Origin: Paraburkholderia sp.
Lineage (GTDB): Bacteria; Pseudomonadota; Gammaproteobacteria; Burkholderiales; Burkholderiaceae
DNA length: 64,000 nt
NCBI RefSeq assembly: GCF_028283785.1
Contig: NZ_JAPWKB010000020.1
Coordinates: 62,001 to 126,000 of the forward strand
Direction of reading: 5' to 3'
The position numbers and the translations under genes were made by a program. Positions 8,939 to 19,243 of this stretch are shown here, in pieces. Positions within the stretch are counted from its first letter, which is position 1. Every line of letters begins with the position of its first letter. Under the pieces are notes generated by a model. It searched no databases, was not told where the DNA came from, and worked only from the letters and a program-made list of their open reading frames with translations.

Positions 8939-9973
8939 CTATCGGCCGGGCGTCGTCGGGTCAGACGCCGGGGATGTCAGCGGCGTCACGCCGCCGCCGA
9001 GTCGCGCGCGATCGTGCGGCGCGTCGAAGTCCTGCACGGGGCCGAGCGGCACGATGCCGGTCGGGTTCACGCTGCGATGACTGGCGTAGTAATGACGCTT
9101 GATATGCTCGAAATTCACGGTCGCGGCGATGCCGGGCAACTGGTAGATATCACGCGTATATGCGGCCAGATTCGGGTAATCCGAAATGCGCCGCAGATTG
9201 CATTTGAAGTGACCGAAATAGACCGCGTCGAAGCGGATCAGCGTCGTGAACAGACGGATATCCGCTTCGGTCAATCGCGCGCCGGTCAGAAAGCGCTGCG
9301 TGGCGAGCGTCGCGTCGAGCCAGTCGAGCGTGTCGAACAGCGGCACGACCGCTTCCTCGTACGCCTGTTGCGTGGTGGCGAATCCGGCGCGATAGACGCC
9401 GTTGTTCAGCGTGTCGTACACACGCGCATTGATCGCGTCGATCTGGTCGCGTAGCGCCGCCGGATAGAAATCGCCGGGCGTGGCGCCGAGCGGATCGAAC
9501 GCCGAATTCAGCATCCGGATGATCTCCGACGACTCGTTGTTGACGATCGTATTGCGCTGTTTGTCCCACAGCACCGGCACGGTGACGCGGCCTGTATAGC
9601 GCGGGTCGGCGGCGGTATAGACGTCACGCATGAATTGCGCGCCGTTGACCGGGTCGGGCACCACGCCCGCGCCGTCCGCGAAGGTCCAGCCGTCTTCGAG
9701 CATCAGCCAGTGCACCACCGACACGTCGATCATCGCGTCCAGCCCCTTCAGCGCGCGGACGATCAGGCTGCGATGCGCCCACGGACACGCGAGGCTCACG
9801 TACAGGTGATAGCGCCCCGGCTCGGCCCGGAAGCCGCCTTCGCCGCTTGGGCCGGCTGCGCCGTCGGCGGTGATCCAGCTACGAAACGACGCGTCTTTGC
9901 GCACGAACCGGCCACCCGTGGATGTCGTGTCGTACCAGCGATCCTGCCATTTTCCATCCACTAACAAGCCCAT
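8939..9973 (-). CDS. Glutathionyl-hydroquinone reductase (Xi-class GST)
   Basis: Reduces glutathionyl-hydroquinones to hydroquinones, releasing oxidised glutathione, and so clears quinone conjugates (YqjG/PcpF/ECM4 family). The 344-residue protein has the diagnostic catalytic Cys in SLACPWAHR (Cys63), the NNESSEIIRML glutathione-binding segment, and the C-domain motifs RFLTGARLTEADIRLFTTL and RFDAVYFGHFKCN typical of this class. CGGAG stands before the ATG. With the GST next to it on the same strand it suggests a small detoxification group, but the 147-bp gap leaves co-transcription open. Confidence 0.95.
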   Translation of the reverse strand: MGLLVDGKWQDRWYDTTSTGGRFVRKDASFRSWITADGAAGPSGEGGFRAEPGRYHLYVSLACPWAHRSLIVRALKGLDAMIDVSVVHWLMLEDGWTFADGAGVVPDPVNGAQFMRDVYTAADPRYTGRVTVPVLWDKQRNTIVNNESSEIIRMLNSAFDPLGATPGDFYPAALRDQIDAINARVYDTLNNGVYRAGFATTQQAYEEAVVPLFDTLDWLDATLATQRFLTGARLTEADIRLFTTLIRFDAVYFGHFKCNLRRISDYPNLAAYTRDIYQLPGIAATVNFEHIKRHYYASHRSVNPTGIVPLGPVQDFDAPHDRARLGGGVTPLTSPASDPTTPGR

Positions 9974-10006
9974 GACGATGCTCCGTTGACGATGCGTGAC
10001 GACACT

Positions 10007-10990
10007 TTACTGTGCCGGATTCGACGAATGTGCGGCAAGCGACTGCGTCGGCGTATTGATGAAGCGCACGATCGCGTCGATTGTCTGACCGGGCGCTTCT
10101 TCCATCAGCCAATGCCCCGAGCCTTCGACGATCACGCCATCGACATGGGTATCCACTTGACGCGCCTGATTGATCAGGAAGTTGCCCGACGCCTTTTCAC
10201 CGGCGAGCACCAGCATCGGCATGGTCAGCGGCGTCTTCGCGAATCCCGCGAAATCCTGTGCATCTTGCGGGAACGCGTGGAAGTACTCGAAACCCGCTTT
10301 CATCCGCCCCGGTTGTGCGTACGCGGCCGCATACCGGCGACGGTTCGCTTCGGACACCGAGTGCTTCGGATCGGCGGCGAAATCGTTCCAGAAGTGCTCG
10401 AAGTAGATTCGTTCGCGTCCTTGCACCAGCGCGAGCGGCGTCGTGCCGTAGAAATTGAAGTGCCACTTGTCACGCAGCAACCAGACCTGCTGCCAGTCGC
10501 CGACGCCCGGCAGAAACGCATCCATCAGCGTGATGGTTTCGACTTCGTCCGGATACTGCGCGGCGTACGCATACGCGACCATCAGGCCGATATCGTGTCC
10601 GACGATCTTCACCTTGCGATAACCGAGTTGCTTGACCAGCGCGTGGATGTCCTGCGCCATGGTCTTCTTGTCGTAGCCGTCGGCTGGGATGCCCGAGGTG
10701 CCCGCGCCGCGCAGGTCCGGCGCGATCACGACGCGGCAGTCGTCGAGGCGGCCGATCAGCGGCAACCACATATGGCTGGTTTCCGCGTAACCGTGCAGCA
10801 GGATCACCGGCGTCTGGTCGCCCTGACCGGCTTGCAGATAATGAAGCCGCACGCCGTTCGCGTCGACGGTGTGTTCGTGAATCGCGGGCGCGGCCGGTGC
10901 CGCATTGGCATTTGCATGCAATGCGCCGGCCAGCACCAGCGCCGTGCCGAGGATTCGTCCAAGCTGTCCAATGCGGTCAATCAGGTTCAT
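10007..10990 (-). CDS. Exported alpha/beta hydrolase with Asp nucleophile (epoxide hydrolase/dehalogenase-like)
   Basis: This is a 327-residue protein with an N-terminal signal peptide (MNLIDRIGQLGRILGTALVL, then AGALHANANA) and an alpha/beta hydrolase fold. The oxyanion HGYAETSHMW, the nucleophile elbow GHDIG (Asp133), PDLRGAGTS and a late GSGHW (catalytic His) place it with epoxide hydrolases and fluoroacetate/haloalkane dehalogenases, which use Asp rather than Ser. The exact substrate cannot be read. The start at 10990 is preferred over 11014 because GGAG precedes it and the signal peptide starts there. It is divergent from a LysR gene. Confidence 0.9.
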   Translation of the reverse strand: MNLIDRIGQLGRILGTALVLAGALHANANAAPAAPAIHEHTVDANGVRLHYLQAGQGDQTPVILLHGYAETSHMWLPLIGRLDDCRVVIAPDLRGAGTSGIPADGYDKKTMAQDIHALVKQLGYRKVKIVGHDIGLMVAYAYAAQYPDEVETITLMDAFLPGVGDWQQVWLLRDKWHFNFYGTTPLALVQGRERIYFEHFWNDFAADPKHSVSEANRRRYAAAYAQPGRMKAGFEYFHAFPQDAQDFAGFAKTPLTMPMLVLAGEKASGNFLINQARQVDTHVDGVIVEGSGHWLMEEAPGQTIDAIVRFINTPTQSLAAHSSNPAQ

Positions 10991-11086
10991 GACACTCTCC
11001 GATACGTTTGACATGAACGCATGTTGAGCTTTCGGATGCGGTTTGCCGTACCATCATTCCGACGAACTCGTTCGAAGGAGTTGCAC

Positions 11087-12004
11087 ATGTTGTCGGAAGA
11101 CGAACTGGGCTTGCTGGAGGCGATCCGCGACAGCGGCAGCCTGTCGCGCGCGGCGGCGCGGCTCGGTAAAGCGCCGTCCACGGTGTCGCACGCGGCGCGG
11201 CAACTGGAAACGCGGTTCGACGCGCTGCTGTTCGATCGCCGCCGCTACCGGCTGCAACTGACGCCCGCCGGTCAGTTGCTCGCCGACGAAGCCGCGCGCC
11301 TGATGCAGGACGTCGCGCGGATGACGCAACGCGTCCGGCAAATTGCGAGCGGCTGGGAAGACCGTCTGTGGATCGTCACCGACGAGATCCTCGAATTCGA
11401 CACGCTGATGCCGGTCGTGCGCGCGTTCGACGGCTTGCAGTCGGGCGTCAAGCTGCGCATCACCACCGAAGTGCTGGGCGGCACGTGGGAAGCGCTGCGC
11501 GACGGCCGCGCGGACCTGATCGTCGGCGCGACCAACGAGCCGCCCGCGATTCCCGGACTGCGCTGGTTCGAACTCGGCGTGATGGAGTGGGCGTTCGCGG
11601 TGTCGCCGCGTCATCCGCTGGCGGCCGAAAAAGGCCCGTTGCGACGCGAGCGGATCGCCGCGCATCGCGCGGTGGTGGTCGCCGATTCCGCCCGTACCAC
11701 GGCCGCGCGTGCTTACGGGCTGGTAGGCGGACAGCCGTCGCTCGCGGTGCCGGGCATGCGCGCCAAAATCGCCGCGCAGCGCGAAGGGCTGGGCGTCGGA
11801 TGGGTGCCGCGTCATCGGGTGGCGTCGTTGCTCAAGCGCGGCGAGCTGGTCGAAAAGCCCACCGCCGATCCGCGCGAGCCGAACGTGCTGTACGTCGGCT
11901 GGCGCGGCGATCAGGAAGGCCGCGCATTGCAATGGTGGCTCGATCAGCTGCGTCAGCCGCGCCTCGCCAAACGGCTCGTGCAGGGCCTCGACCTGTTCGC
12001 CTGA
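11087..12004 (+). CDS. LysR family transcriptional regulator
   Basis: The product has 305 residues, with an N-terminal helix-turn-helix LLEAIRDSGSLSRAAARLGK and a C-terminal effector-binding domain. AAGGAG lies six bases upstream of the ATG at 11087, which decides the start against a longer reading from 11021. It is divergent, 96 bp away, from the exported hydrolase gene and is likely its regulator. The C-terminus (LYVGWRGDQEGRALQWWLDQL) is typical of full-length members. Confidence 0.92.
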   Translation: MLSEDELGLLEAIRDSGSLSRAAARLGKAPSTVSHAARQLETRFDALLFDRRRYRLQLTPAGQLLADEAARLMQDVARMTQRVRQIASGWEDRLWIVTDEILEFDTLMPVVRAFDGLQSGVKLRITTEVLGGTWEALRDGRADLIVGATNEPPAIPGLRWFELGVMEWAFAVSPRHPLAAEKGPLRRERIAAHRAVVVADSARTTAARAYGLVGGQPSLAVPGMRAKIAAQREGLGVGWVPRHRVASLLKRGELVEKPTADPREPNVLYVGWRGDQEGRALQWWLDQLRQPRLAKRLVQGLDLFA

Positions 12005-12131
12005 CCGCGTCGCGAACCCAGGCGCACGGCAGGCGCACAGCCGGCCCGCCGCCGAATCGTGGGATCATGGCGCGTTCGACGCGAGGCGCTTTGCCGCGCG
12101 GAATCTGCAATAAAGACGAAGGAGTGCGGAG

Positions 12132-12506
12132 ATGATCGATGGGCTCGTAAGCGGGCGGTTGTACGGCGAGGCGCAAATCCGCACCGGACAGAACGGCACG
12201 CGTTTCGTGAAGTGCAAGGTACGGGCGACCGCCGGTGACGGCGACACGCTGTTCGTCAACGTGATCGCGTTCGACGACACCGTGCAGGCGGCGTTGCTCG
12301 AACTGTCGGACGCGGACTCGGTGGCGCTGACCGGCGCGCTGACGCCGAAGGTCTGGACCGACCGCAACGGCCTCGTCAAACCCGCGCTCGATATGGTCGC
12401 GCACGGCTTGCTGACGTCGTACGAATTGCGCCGCAAGCGCAATACGTTGAGCGGCAATCCGCCCAACGACCCGCTGCCCGGCGAGGACGTGGACGACGGC
12501 GGTTGA
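12132..12506 (+). CDS. Single-stranded DNA-binding protein paralogue
   Basis: This 124-residue OB-fold protein resembles SSB: MIDGLVSGRLYGEAQIRTGQ, FVKCKVRA, LFVNVIAFDD and DSVALTGALTPKVW follow the order of SSB strands. It lacks the acidic C-terminal tip ending in DIPF that normally recruits partners; it ends GEDVDDGG instead. It is therefore probably an accessory SSB and not the housekeeping copy. AAGGAG lies ten bases before the start. The next gene is a UvrA paralogue with a LexA box in front, which suggests a DNA-damage role. Confidence 0.8.
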   Translation: MIDGLVSGRLYGEAQIRTGQNGTRFVKCKVRATAGDGDTLFVNVIAFDDTVQAALLELSDADSVALTGALTPKVWTDRNGLVKPALDMVAHGLLTSYELRRKRNTLSGNPPNDPLPGEDVDDGG

Positions 12507-12540
12507 TCGTGCCGGACGGTACGCGATCGTGCCGTGCAGA

Positions 12541-12556
12541 CTGTATAAACATACAG
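12541..12556. promoter_or_regulatory. LexA (SOS) box upstream of the uvrA paralogue
   Basis: The 16-mer CTGTATAAACATACAG matches the LexA consensus CTGT-N8-ACAG at every defined base and has the usual A/T-rich core. A TATAGT that could act as a -10 element begins at 12557, directly overlapping the operator flank. It lies 139 bp before the UvrA start and just after the ssb-like stop, so it should make the uvrA paralogue damage-inducible. Confidence 0.85.
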
Positions 12557-12694
12557 TATAGTGTCCGCCTGAAATCCTTCGGCGACGCCGGTGTGCAACC
12601 GGCACCACGCATCGCCGTCCGCGCGCCGCACCCGGTCGCGCGAACGGCGAGCCGGCGCCGCTCCGGCGGGCACGCCACGTGCCGCTAGCGAGAC

Positions 12695-15600
12695 TTGACC
12701 CACTCATTCAGACGGTCGGACAAATTGGCATCCAACGGTAAAAACGGCAAACACGGCTCCTCCCACGACATGCGCGCGACCGGCGCCGACGGCGCGAACG
12801 CGCCCGAAGCAACGCCCGACACGCCGCACAGCAAGACGGGCGGCACGATCCGGATTCGCGGCGCGCGTCAGCACAATCTGAAGAACGTCGATCTCGACCT
12901 GCATACCGGTCAGATGACGGTCGTCACGGGGCCGTCCGGTTCCGGCAAGTCGAGCCTCGTATTCGACACGCTGTACGCCGAAGGGCAGCGGCGCTATGTC
13001 GAAACCTTCAGCGCGTACGCGCGGCAGTTTCTCGACCGGATGGACCGTCCGCAAGTGGACCGGGTCGACGGCGTGCCGCCTGCCATCGCGATCGACCAGA
13101 CCAATCCGGTGCGCAGTTCGCGCTCCACGGTCGGCACGATGACCGAGTTGAACGACCATCTGAAGCTGCTTTACGCGCGCGCGGCCGAACTGTTCGACAA
13201 AAAGACCGCGCAACCGGTCCGTCACGACTCGCCCGAAACGATTTACGCCGACCTGCTCGCGCGCACCGAAGCCGACGATCCTCGCATCGCGATCACGTTC
13301 CCGGTCGAACTCCCCGACACCGCCACCGACGACGAAGTCGCGCAATGGCTGTCCGCGAGCGGCTATACGCGCGTCCAGGCGCAGCGCGCTGTGCAGACGC
13401 CCACCGGGCCGCGCAAGCTGCTCGACGTGGTCGCCGACCGTTTCCGTCTGCGTCAGGTCGACAAAGCCCGCGTGCTCGAAGCGATCGAAGCGTCGCTGAA
13501 GCGCGGCGGCGGCCGGGTCGATGTGTACGTGTTGCCGCCCGCGCAGGAAGGCGCGGCGTCACCGGACGCGCCGCAGATCTGGCGCTTTTCCACCGGGCTG
13601 CACAATCCCGACAGCGACCTGCGCTACGCCGATCCTCAACCCGCGCTGTTCTCGTTCAATTCGGCCTACGGCGCGTGCGAAACCTGCCGCGGCTTCGGTC
13701 GGGTGATCGGCGTGGATCTGGGGCTGGTGATCCCCGACGCGCGCAAAACGCTGCGCGGCGGCGCGATCAAGACGCTGCAAACACCCGCGTGGAAAGAGGC
13801 GCAAGACGACCTGCTGCGTTACGCGGCGAAGGCCGGCGTGCGCGCGGGGGTGCCGTGGTCCGAGTTGACGCAGAAAGAGCGCGACTGGGTGATCGAAGGA
13901 TCGCCGGACTGGAACGGCAAGTGGGAAACGCACTGGTACGGCGTGAAGCGCTTTTTCGGCTATCTGGAGTCGAAGGCGTACAAGATGCATATTCGCGTGC
14001 TGCTGTCGAAATATCGCAGCTACACGCCGTGCGAAACCTGCGGCGGCGCGCGTCTGAAGACGGAATCGCTGCTGTGGCGTCTGGGCAGCAAGCCGAACGC
14101 CGACGCCGTGCTGCCGGCCGCGAAGCGTTTCATGCCGCGCGGCGTCGACTGGCAGCAGCCGCAACTCGAAGCGTTGCCCGGTCTGACCGTGCACGATCTG
14201 ATGCTGCTGCCGATCGAGCGCATCCGCCGGTTTTTCGACGACATCACGTTGCCGTCCGCATTGCTCGACGACGCGCTGAAACTGCTGCTCGCCGAAGTGC
14301 GAACGCGCCTCAAATATCTGTGCGACGTCGGGCTCGGCTATCTGACGCTGGACCGCCAGAGCCGCACGCTGTCGGGCGGCGAAGTGCAACGGATCAACCT
14401 GACCACCGCGCTCGGCACGTCGCTGACCAAGACGCTGTTCGTGCTCGACGAGCCGAGCATCGGCCTGCATCCGCGCGACCTGAACCGGATCGTCGAAGCG
14501 ATGCACCGGCTGCGCGACGCGGGTAATACGCTGGTCGTGGTCGAGCACGATCCGTCGGTGATGCTGGCGGCGGACCGGCTGATCGACATGGGCCCCGGCC
14601 CCGGCGAGCGCGGCGGCACGATCATCTACGACGGCGAGCCGAACGCGATCCGTTCGTCCGGCACGCTGACCGGCGAATACCTCGGCGGCCGCCGTCATGT
14701 CGCGGACGCCGCGCACTGGACGTCGCGTCCGGTCACGCCCGACACGCCGCGCATCACGCTCGAAGGCGCAAGCCAGCACAACCTGCAGGACGTCACCGTC
14801 GAGATTCCGCTCGGGCATCTGGTGGTGGTCACGGGTGTGTCCGGCTCCGGCAAATCCACGCTGATCCAGGACGTGCTGTATCCGGCCATGGCGCGCCAGC
14901 TCGGCGTCGCGACGGAATCGCCGGGCGCGTTCCGCAGCCTGAGCGGCGCGGAGCAGATCGACGAAGTGGTGTTCGTCGATCAGTCGCCGATCGGCAAGAC
15001 CGCGCGCTCGAATCCGGCCAGCTACGTCGGTGCGTTCGACGAAATCCGCAAGCTGTTCGCGAAGGCGCCGCTTGCGCTGCAACGCAGCTATACGGCGGGC
15101 ATGTTCAGCTTCAATTCGGGCGACGGCCGGTGTCCGACCTGCGGCGGCTCGGGCTTCGAACATATCGAAATGCAGTTTCTGAGCGACGTCTATCTCCGGT
15201 GTCCGGATTGCGACGGCCGTCGTTATCGCGCGGAACTGCTGGAGGTGAAGATCGAGCGCGGGGCGCCGTCGCGTGCATTGAGCATCGCCGACGTGCTGGA
15301 ACTGACGGTCAGCGAAGCGGCGGCGTATTTTTCCGCTGACGCCGAAGTGCTGCGCGTGCTGCAACCTATCGTCGATGTCGGTCTGGAATACGTGAAGCTC
15401 GGTCAACCGGTGCCGACCTTGTCGGGCGGTGAAGCGCAGCGTCTGAAACTCGCGGGTTTCCTCGCCGAAGCCGCGCAGACGCGTAGCGCGCGCGGCGCGA
15501 AGAAAGTGCCGCAGCGCCTGTTCATGTTCGACGAACCGACCACCGGTCTGCATTTCGACGACATCGCGAAGCTGATGCAGGCGTTCGGCAAGCTGCTCGC

Positions 15601-18600
15601 GAGCGGCCACTCGCTGATCGTGATCGAGCATAACCTCGACGTGATCCGCGCGGCGGACTGGCTTATCGATCTCGGCCCCGAAGGCGGCGACGGCGGCGGG
15701 CGCGTGCTGTGCGCGGGCACGCCCGACGACGTCAAGCTGTGTCCCGGATCGCATACCGGCGAAGCGCTGGTGCATTACGACCGGGCGATGGGCGTGCCGC
15801 TGGATACCCCGGAAGCGCGCGACGCCGGCTCGCACGGGATGCCGTTGCAGACCGCGCTGAGCGCGGCGCGGGCGCGGCGCGCGATCGAAGGCGAAGACGT
15901 GGTGCGGATCGTCAACGCGCGCGAACACAACCTGAAAGCGCTCGACGTCGATATTCCGCACGGCAAGTTCAACGTGATTACCGGCGTGTCCGGGATCGGG
16001 CAAGTCCACGCTCGCGTTCGACATCCTGTTCCACGAAGGGCAGCGTCGCTATCTGGAATCGCTGAACGCGTATGCGCGCTCCATCGTGCAACCGGCCGGC
16101 CGTCCGGAAGTGGACGCCGTCTACGGGATTCCGCCCACGGTCGCGATCGAGCAGCGTCTGTCGCGCGGCGGCCGCAAGAGCACGGTGGCGACCACGTCGG
16201 AAGTCTGGCATTTCCTGCGGCTGCTGTACGTGAAGCTCGGCTTGCAGCACTGCATTCACGACGGCACGCCGGTCACCGCGCAGAGCGTCGAATCGATCGC
16301 GGCGCAGTTGCTGCGCGATCACAAGGGTGAACACGTCGGGCTGCTCGCGCCGCTGGTCGTCAACCGCAAGGGCGTCTATACCGACCTCGCGAAGTGGGCG
16401 AAGGCGCGCGGCAATACGCATTTGCGCGTGGACGGCGAGTTCGTGCCGGTGGACCCGTGGCCGAAGCTCGACCGCTTCCGCGAACACACGATCGAACTCC
16501 CGGTCGCGGATCTCGTCGTGTCGGCGGACAACGAGGCCGCACTGCGCGCCGCGCTCGACGCGACGCTCGAAGTCGGCAAGGGCGTGATGCATCTGCTGTC
16601 GCCGCTCGACGGTTTGCAGGACAAGCTGCACAGCGGTAAAAGCACGCTCGGTCTCGGCACGCTGAAGGTGCTGTCCACCCGGCGCGCATGTCCGGTGTGC
16701 GGCACGAGCTACCCGGAACTCGATCCGCGGATGTTCTCGTACAACAGCAAGCACGGCTGGTGCACCACCTGCGTCGGCACGGGCCTCGCGTTGACGCGCG
16801 AACAGCGCGCCGCCTACGACGACACCGTGACCGTCGACGACAATCGCGGCCGCGAGCAGAGCTTGCCGTCGGAGGAAGTGGAACCGGAAGGTCTCGCCGA
16901 CGAACCGTGTCCGGATTGTCAAGGCACGCGTCTGAACGACATCGCGCGTGCGGTCACGTTCGACGCGCAGGCCATCGTCGATGTCGCGCGATGGACCGTC
17001 AGCGACACGCGCAAATGGATCGACGCGCTGGCGCTGACGGGCCGTGAAGCGGATATCGCGCGTGACGTGGTCAGCGAGATCGGCAGCCGTTTGCAGTTTC
17101 TCGAAGAAGTCGGGCTCGGTTATCTGAGTCTGGATCGGGCCGCGCCGAGCCTGTCGGGCGGCGAGGCGCAGCGCATCCGTCTGGCCGCGCAGCTGGGCAG
17201 CAATCTGCAAGGCGTCTGCTATGTGCTCGACGAGCCGACCATCGGCCTGCATCCGCGCGACAACCAGATCCTGCTGAACGCGTTGAAAAAGCTCGGCGAT
17301 AAAGGCAATACGCTGGTCGTCGTCGAACACGACGAAGACACCATTCGTCGCGCGGACCACATCATCGATATCGGGCCGGGCGCGGGCAAGCGCGGCGGCA
17401 CGCTGGTCGCGCAGGGCGACGTCGCGGCGCTGTCCGCGCAACCGGATTCGCTGACCGGGCAGTTCCTCGCGCGTCCGATCGTCCATCCGTTGCAGCCGCG
17501 CCGGCCGGTTGCGGCGGCGTCGAAGAAATCGGCGGCGGTGCCGGAACAGTGGCTGACCGTGCACGGCGCAAACCTGCACAATCTGCGCGATGTCACCGTG
17601 GGTGTGCCGCTGTCGCGGCTGGTGGTGGTCACGGGTGTCAGCGGCTCGGGCAAGTCCACGTTGGCGCGTGATGTGCTGATGACCAATCTGCTGGATGCGG
17701 TGGGGCGTTCGGTGCTGTCGTCACCGGCCACGCGGCGTGCGCGCAAGGCCGCATCGGACGACACCGCGCCCGCCGCGAACCGTCGCAGCAGCGTGCTCGC
17801 GCGCAGTGCGCCGCGCGCGCAACTGAATGTCACGCATCAGTGGCAAGGTTGCGAATCGGTGACGGGTTGGGAAACCATTGACCGCGTGCTCGAAGTCGAT
17901 CAGACGCCGATCGGCAAGACGCCGCGCTCGTGTCCGGCCACGTATATCGGCGTGTGGGACGCGATCCGCAAGCTGTTCGCGGGCACGCTCGAAGCACGTG
18001 CGCGCGGCTACAGCGCGTCGCGGTTCTCGTTCAATACCGGCGACGGACGATGCCCGGCCTGCGAAGGGCAGGGCGTCAGAACGATCGGCATGAGCTTCCT
18101 GCCCGACGTGAAGGTCGGTTGCGACGTCTGTCACGGCCAGCGCTTCAATCCGGAAACGCTCGCGGTGACGTGGCGCGGCAAGAATATCGGCGACGTGCTG
18201 ACGATGGAAATCGACGAAGCGGTCGAATTCTTCGCGCCGATCACGAATATCGCGCATCCGTTGCAACTGATGAAAGACGTCGGGCTGGGCTATCTGACGC
18301 TCGGTCAGCCGTCGCCGACGCTGTCGGGCGGCGAGGCGCAACGGATCAAGCTCGTCACCGAGTTGAGCAAGGTTCGCGACGACATCACGCGACGCGGCCA
18401 GAAGCCGCCGCATACGCTGTACGTGCTCGACGAGCCGACGGTCGGATTGCACATGGCCGACGTCGCGCGCCTGATCAAGGTGCTGCATCGTCTGGCCGAC
18501 GGCGGCCACAGTGTGGTGGTGATCGAACACGATCTCGACGTGATCGCCGAAGCCGACTGGATCATCGATCTCGGTCCGGAAGGCGGCGTGGGTGGCGGCC

Positions 18601-18767
18601 GGATCGTCGCCGCGACCGACCCGGAAGGGCTGGTCAAGGTGAAGGCGAGCCACACGGGTGTGGCGTTGATGCCGGTGCTGGCGCGTGTCGCGAGCGAGGA
18701 CGCGGCGTCGGCTGCGGCGTCGGCGGTCACGGCTGCGATCGAAAAGGGTGACGGCACGCACGGCTAG
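12695..18767 (+). pseudogene. Tandem-duplicated UvrA-like excinuclease ATPase, frameshifted in the third Walker A
   Basis: UvrA is the damage-recognition ATPase of nucleotide excision repair and normally has about 950 residues. This reading encodes about 2023, with two UvrA units in one chain. Unit 1 has Walker A sites GPSGSGKSS and GVSGSGKST; unit 2 has the matching pair. LSGGE signatures occur four times, and zinc-type CxxC pairs (such as CETC, CPTC, CPDC, CPAC, CDVC) recur in both units. At 15992-15994 an extra G turns the third Walker A from SGSGKS into SGIGQV and shifts the frame. The first open frame then ends at 16330, while the remainder reads on from about 16000 to 18767. The start is uncertain: TTG at 12695 with no good ribosome-binding site, or ATG at 12770. 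Deleting one base would restore the whole protein. Confidence 0.88.
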
Positions 18768-18793
18768 GCATGCGCGGATCTCTGCGCTCACAT

Positions 18794-18829
18794 AAAAAAA
18801 CGCGGCACGTGCCGCGTTTTTTTTTTGCA
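18794..18829. terminator. Bidirectional rho-independent terminator
   Basis: The palindrome CGCGGCACGTGCCGCG (18801-18816) is flanked by a run of seven A on its left and at least nine T on its right. It serves the uvrA paralogue on the plus strand and the SnoaL-like gene on the minus strand. Confidence 0.92.
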
Positions 18830-18853
18830 TCGCGCCATCGTACGACCGCGCGC

Positions 18854-19243
18854 TTACGCCACCGGCGTCACCATGTTCGCGTCGCGTGCCAGCAGCCATC
18901 GGCCGTCGGTTTCCTTACGCAGAATAGTCAGCGTATGACCGGTATGACGCATCGACGGACCCGCGCCGTGCGGCGGCGTGATCGTGATGTCGAGCGCATT
19001 GCGCATGAACGCCCAGTCGCCGAGTATCTGCAACTCCTGGATCTCGCCTTTCGCGTCGATCCGGTACGCCTTCTGCATCTCCACCGATGCCGCAAACGCC
19101 GCCTTGCCGAACGGTGCCTGGCCCGGCACCAGAAACACCACGTCGTCGGCCATCAGGCCCAGCACGGCCGTGTAGTCGCCAGCCTGTGTCGCGGACATCC
19201 ACGTGTCCACCAGTGCGCGAATCGCGCGTTCGTCATCTGTCAT
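18854..19243 (-). CDS. SgcJ/EcaC-type SnoaL-like protein
   Basis: This is a 129-residue cone-shaped alpha+beta (NTF2-like) protein of the SgcJ/EcaC oxidoreductase family. It begins MTDDERAIRALVDTWMSATQ, followed by YTAVLGLMADDVVFLVPGQ and the PFGKAAF segment. It ends with strands HTLTILRKETDGRWLLARDA. Members are small-molecule binding or isomerase-like; no specific function follows. AGGGAAGG stands before the chosen ATG. Confidence 0.85.
   Translation of the reverse strand: MTDDERAIRALVDTWMSATQAGDYTAVLGLMADDVVFLVPGQAPFGKAAFAASVEMQKAYRIDAKGEIQELQILGDWAFMRNALDITITPPHGAGPSMRHTGHTLTILRKETDGRWLLARDANMVTPVA

Noticed and set aside
13559..16024. An 821-codon minus-strand reading frame opposite the UvrA paralogue
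   Set aside because: Arg/His/Asp-rich composition and exact antiparallel position to a clear gene; no family features.
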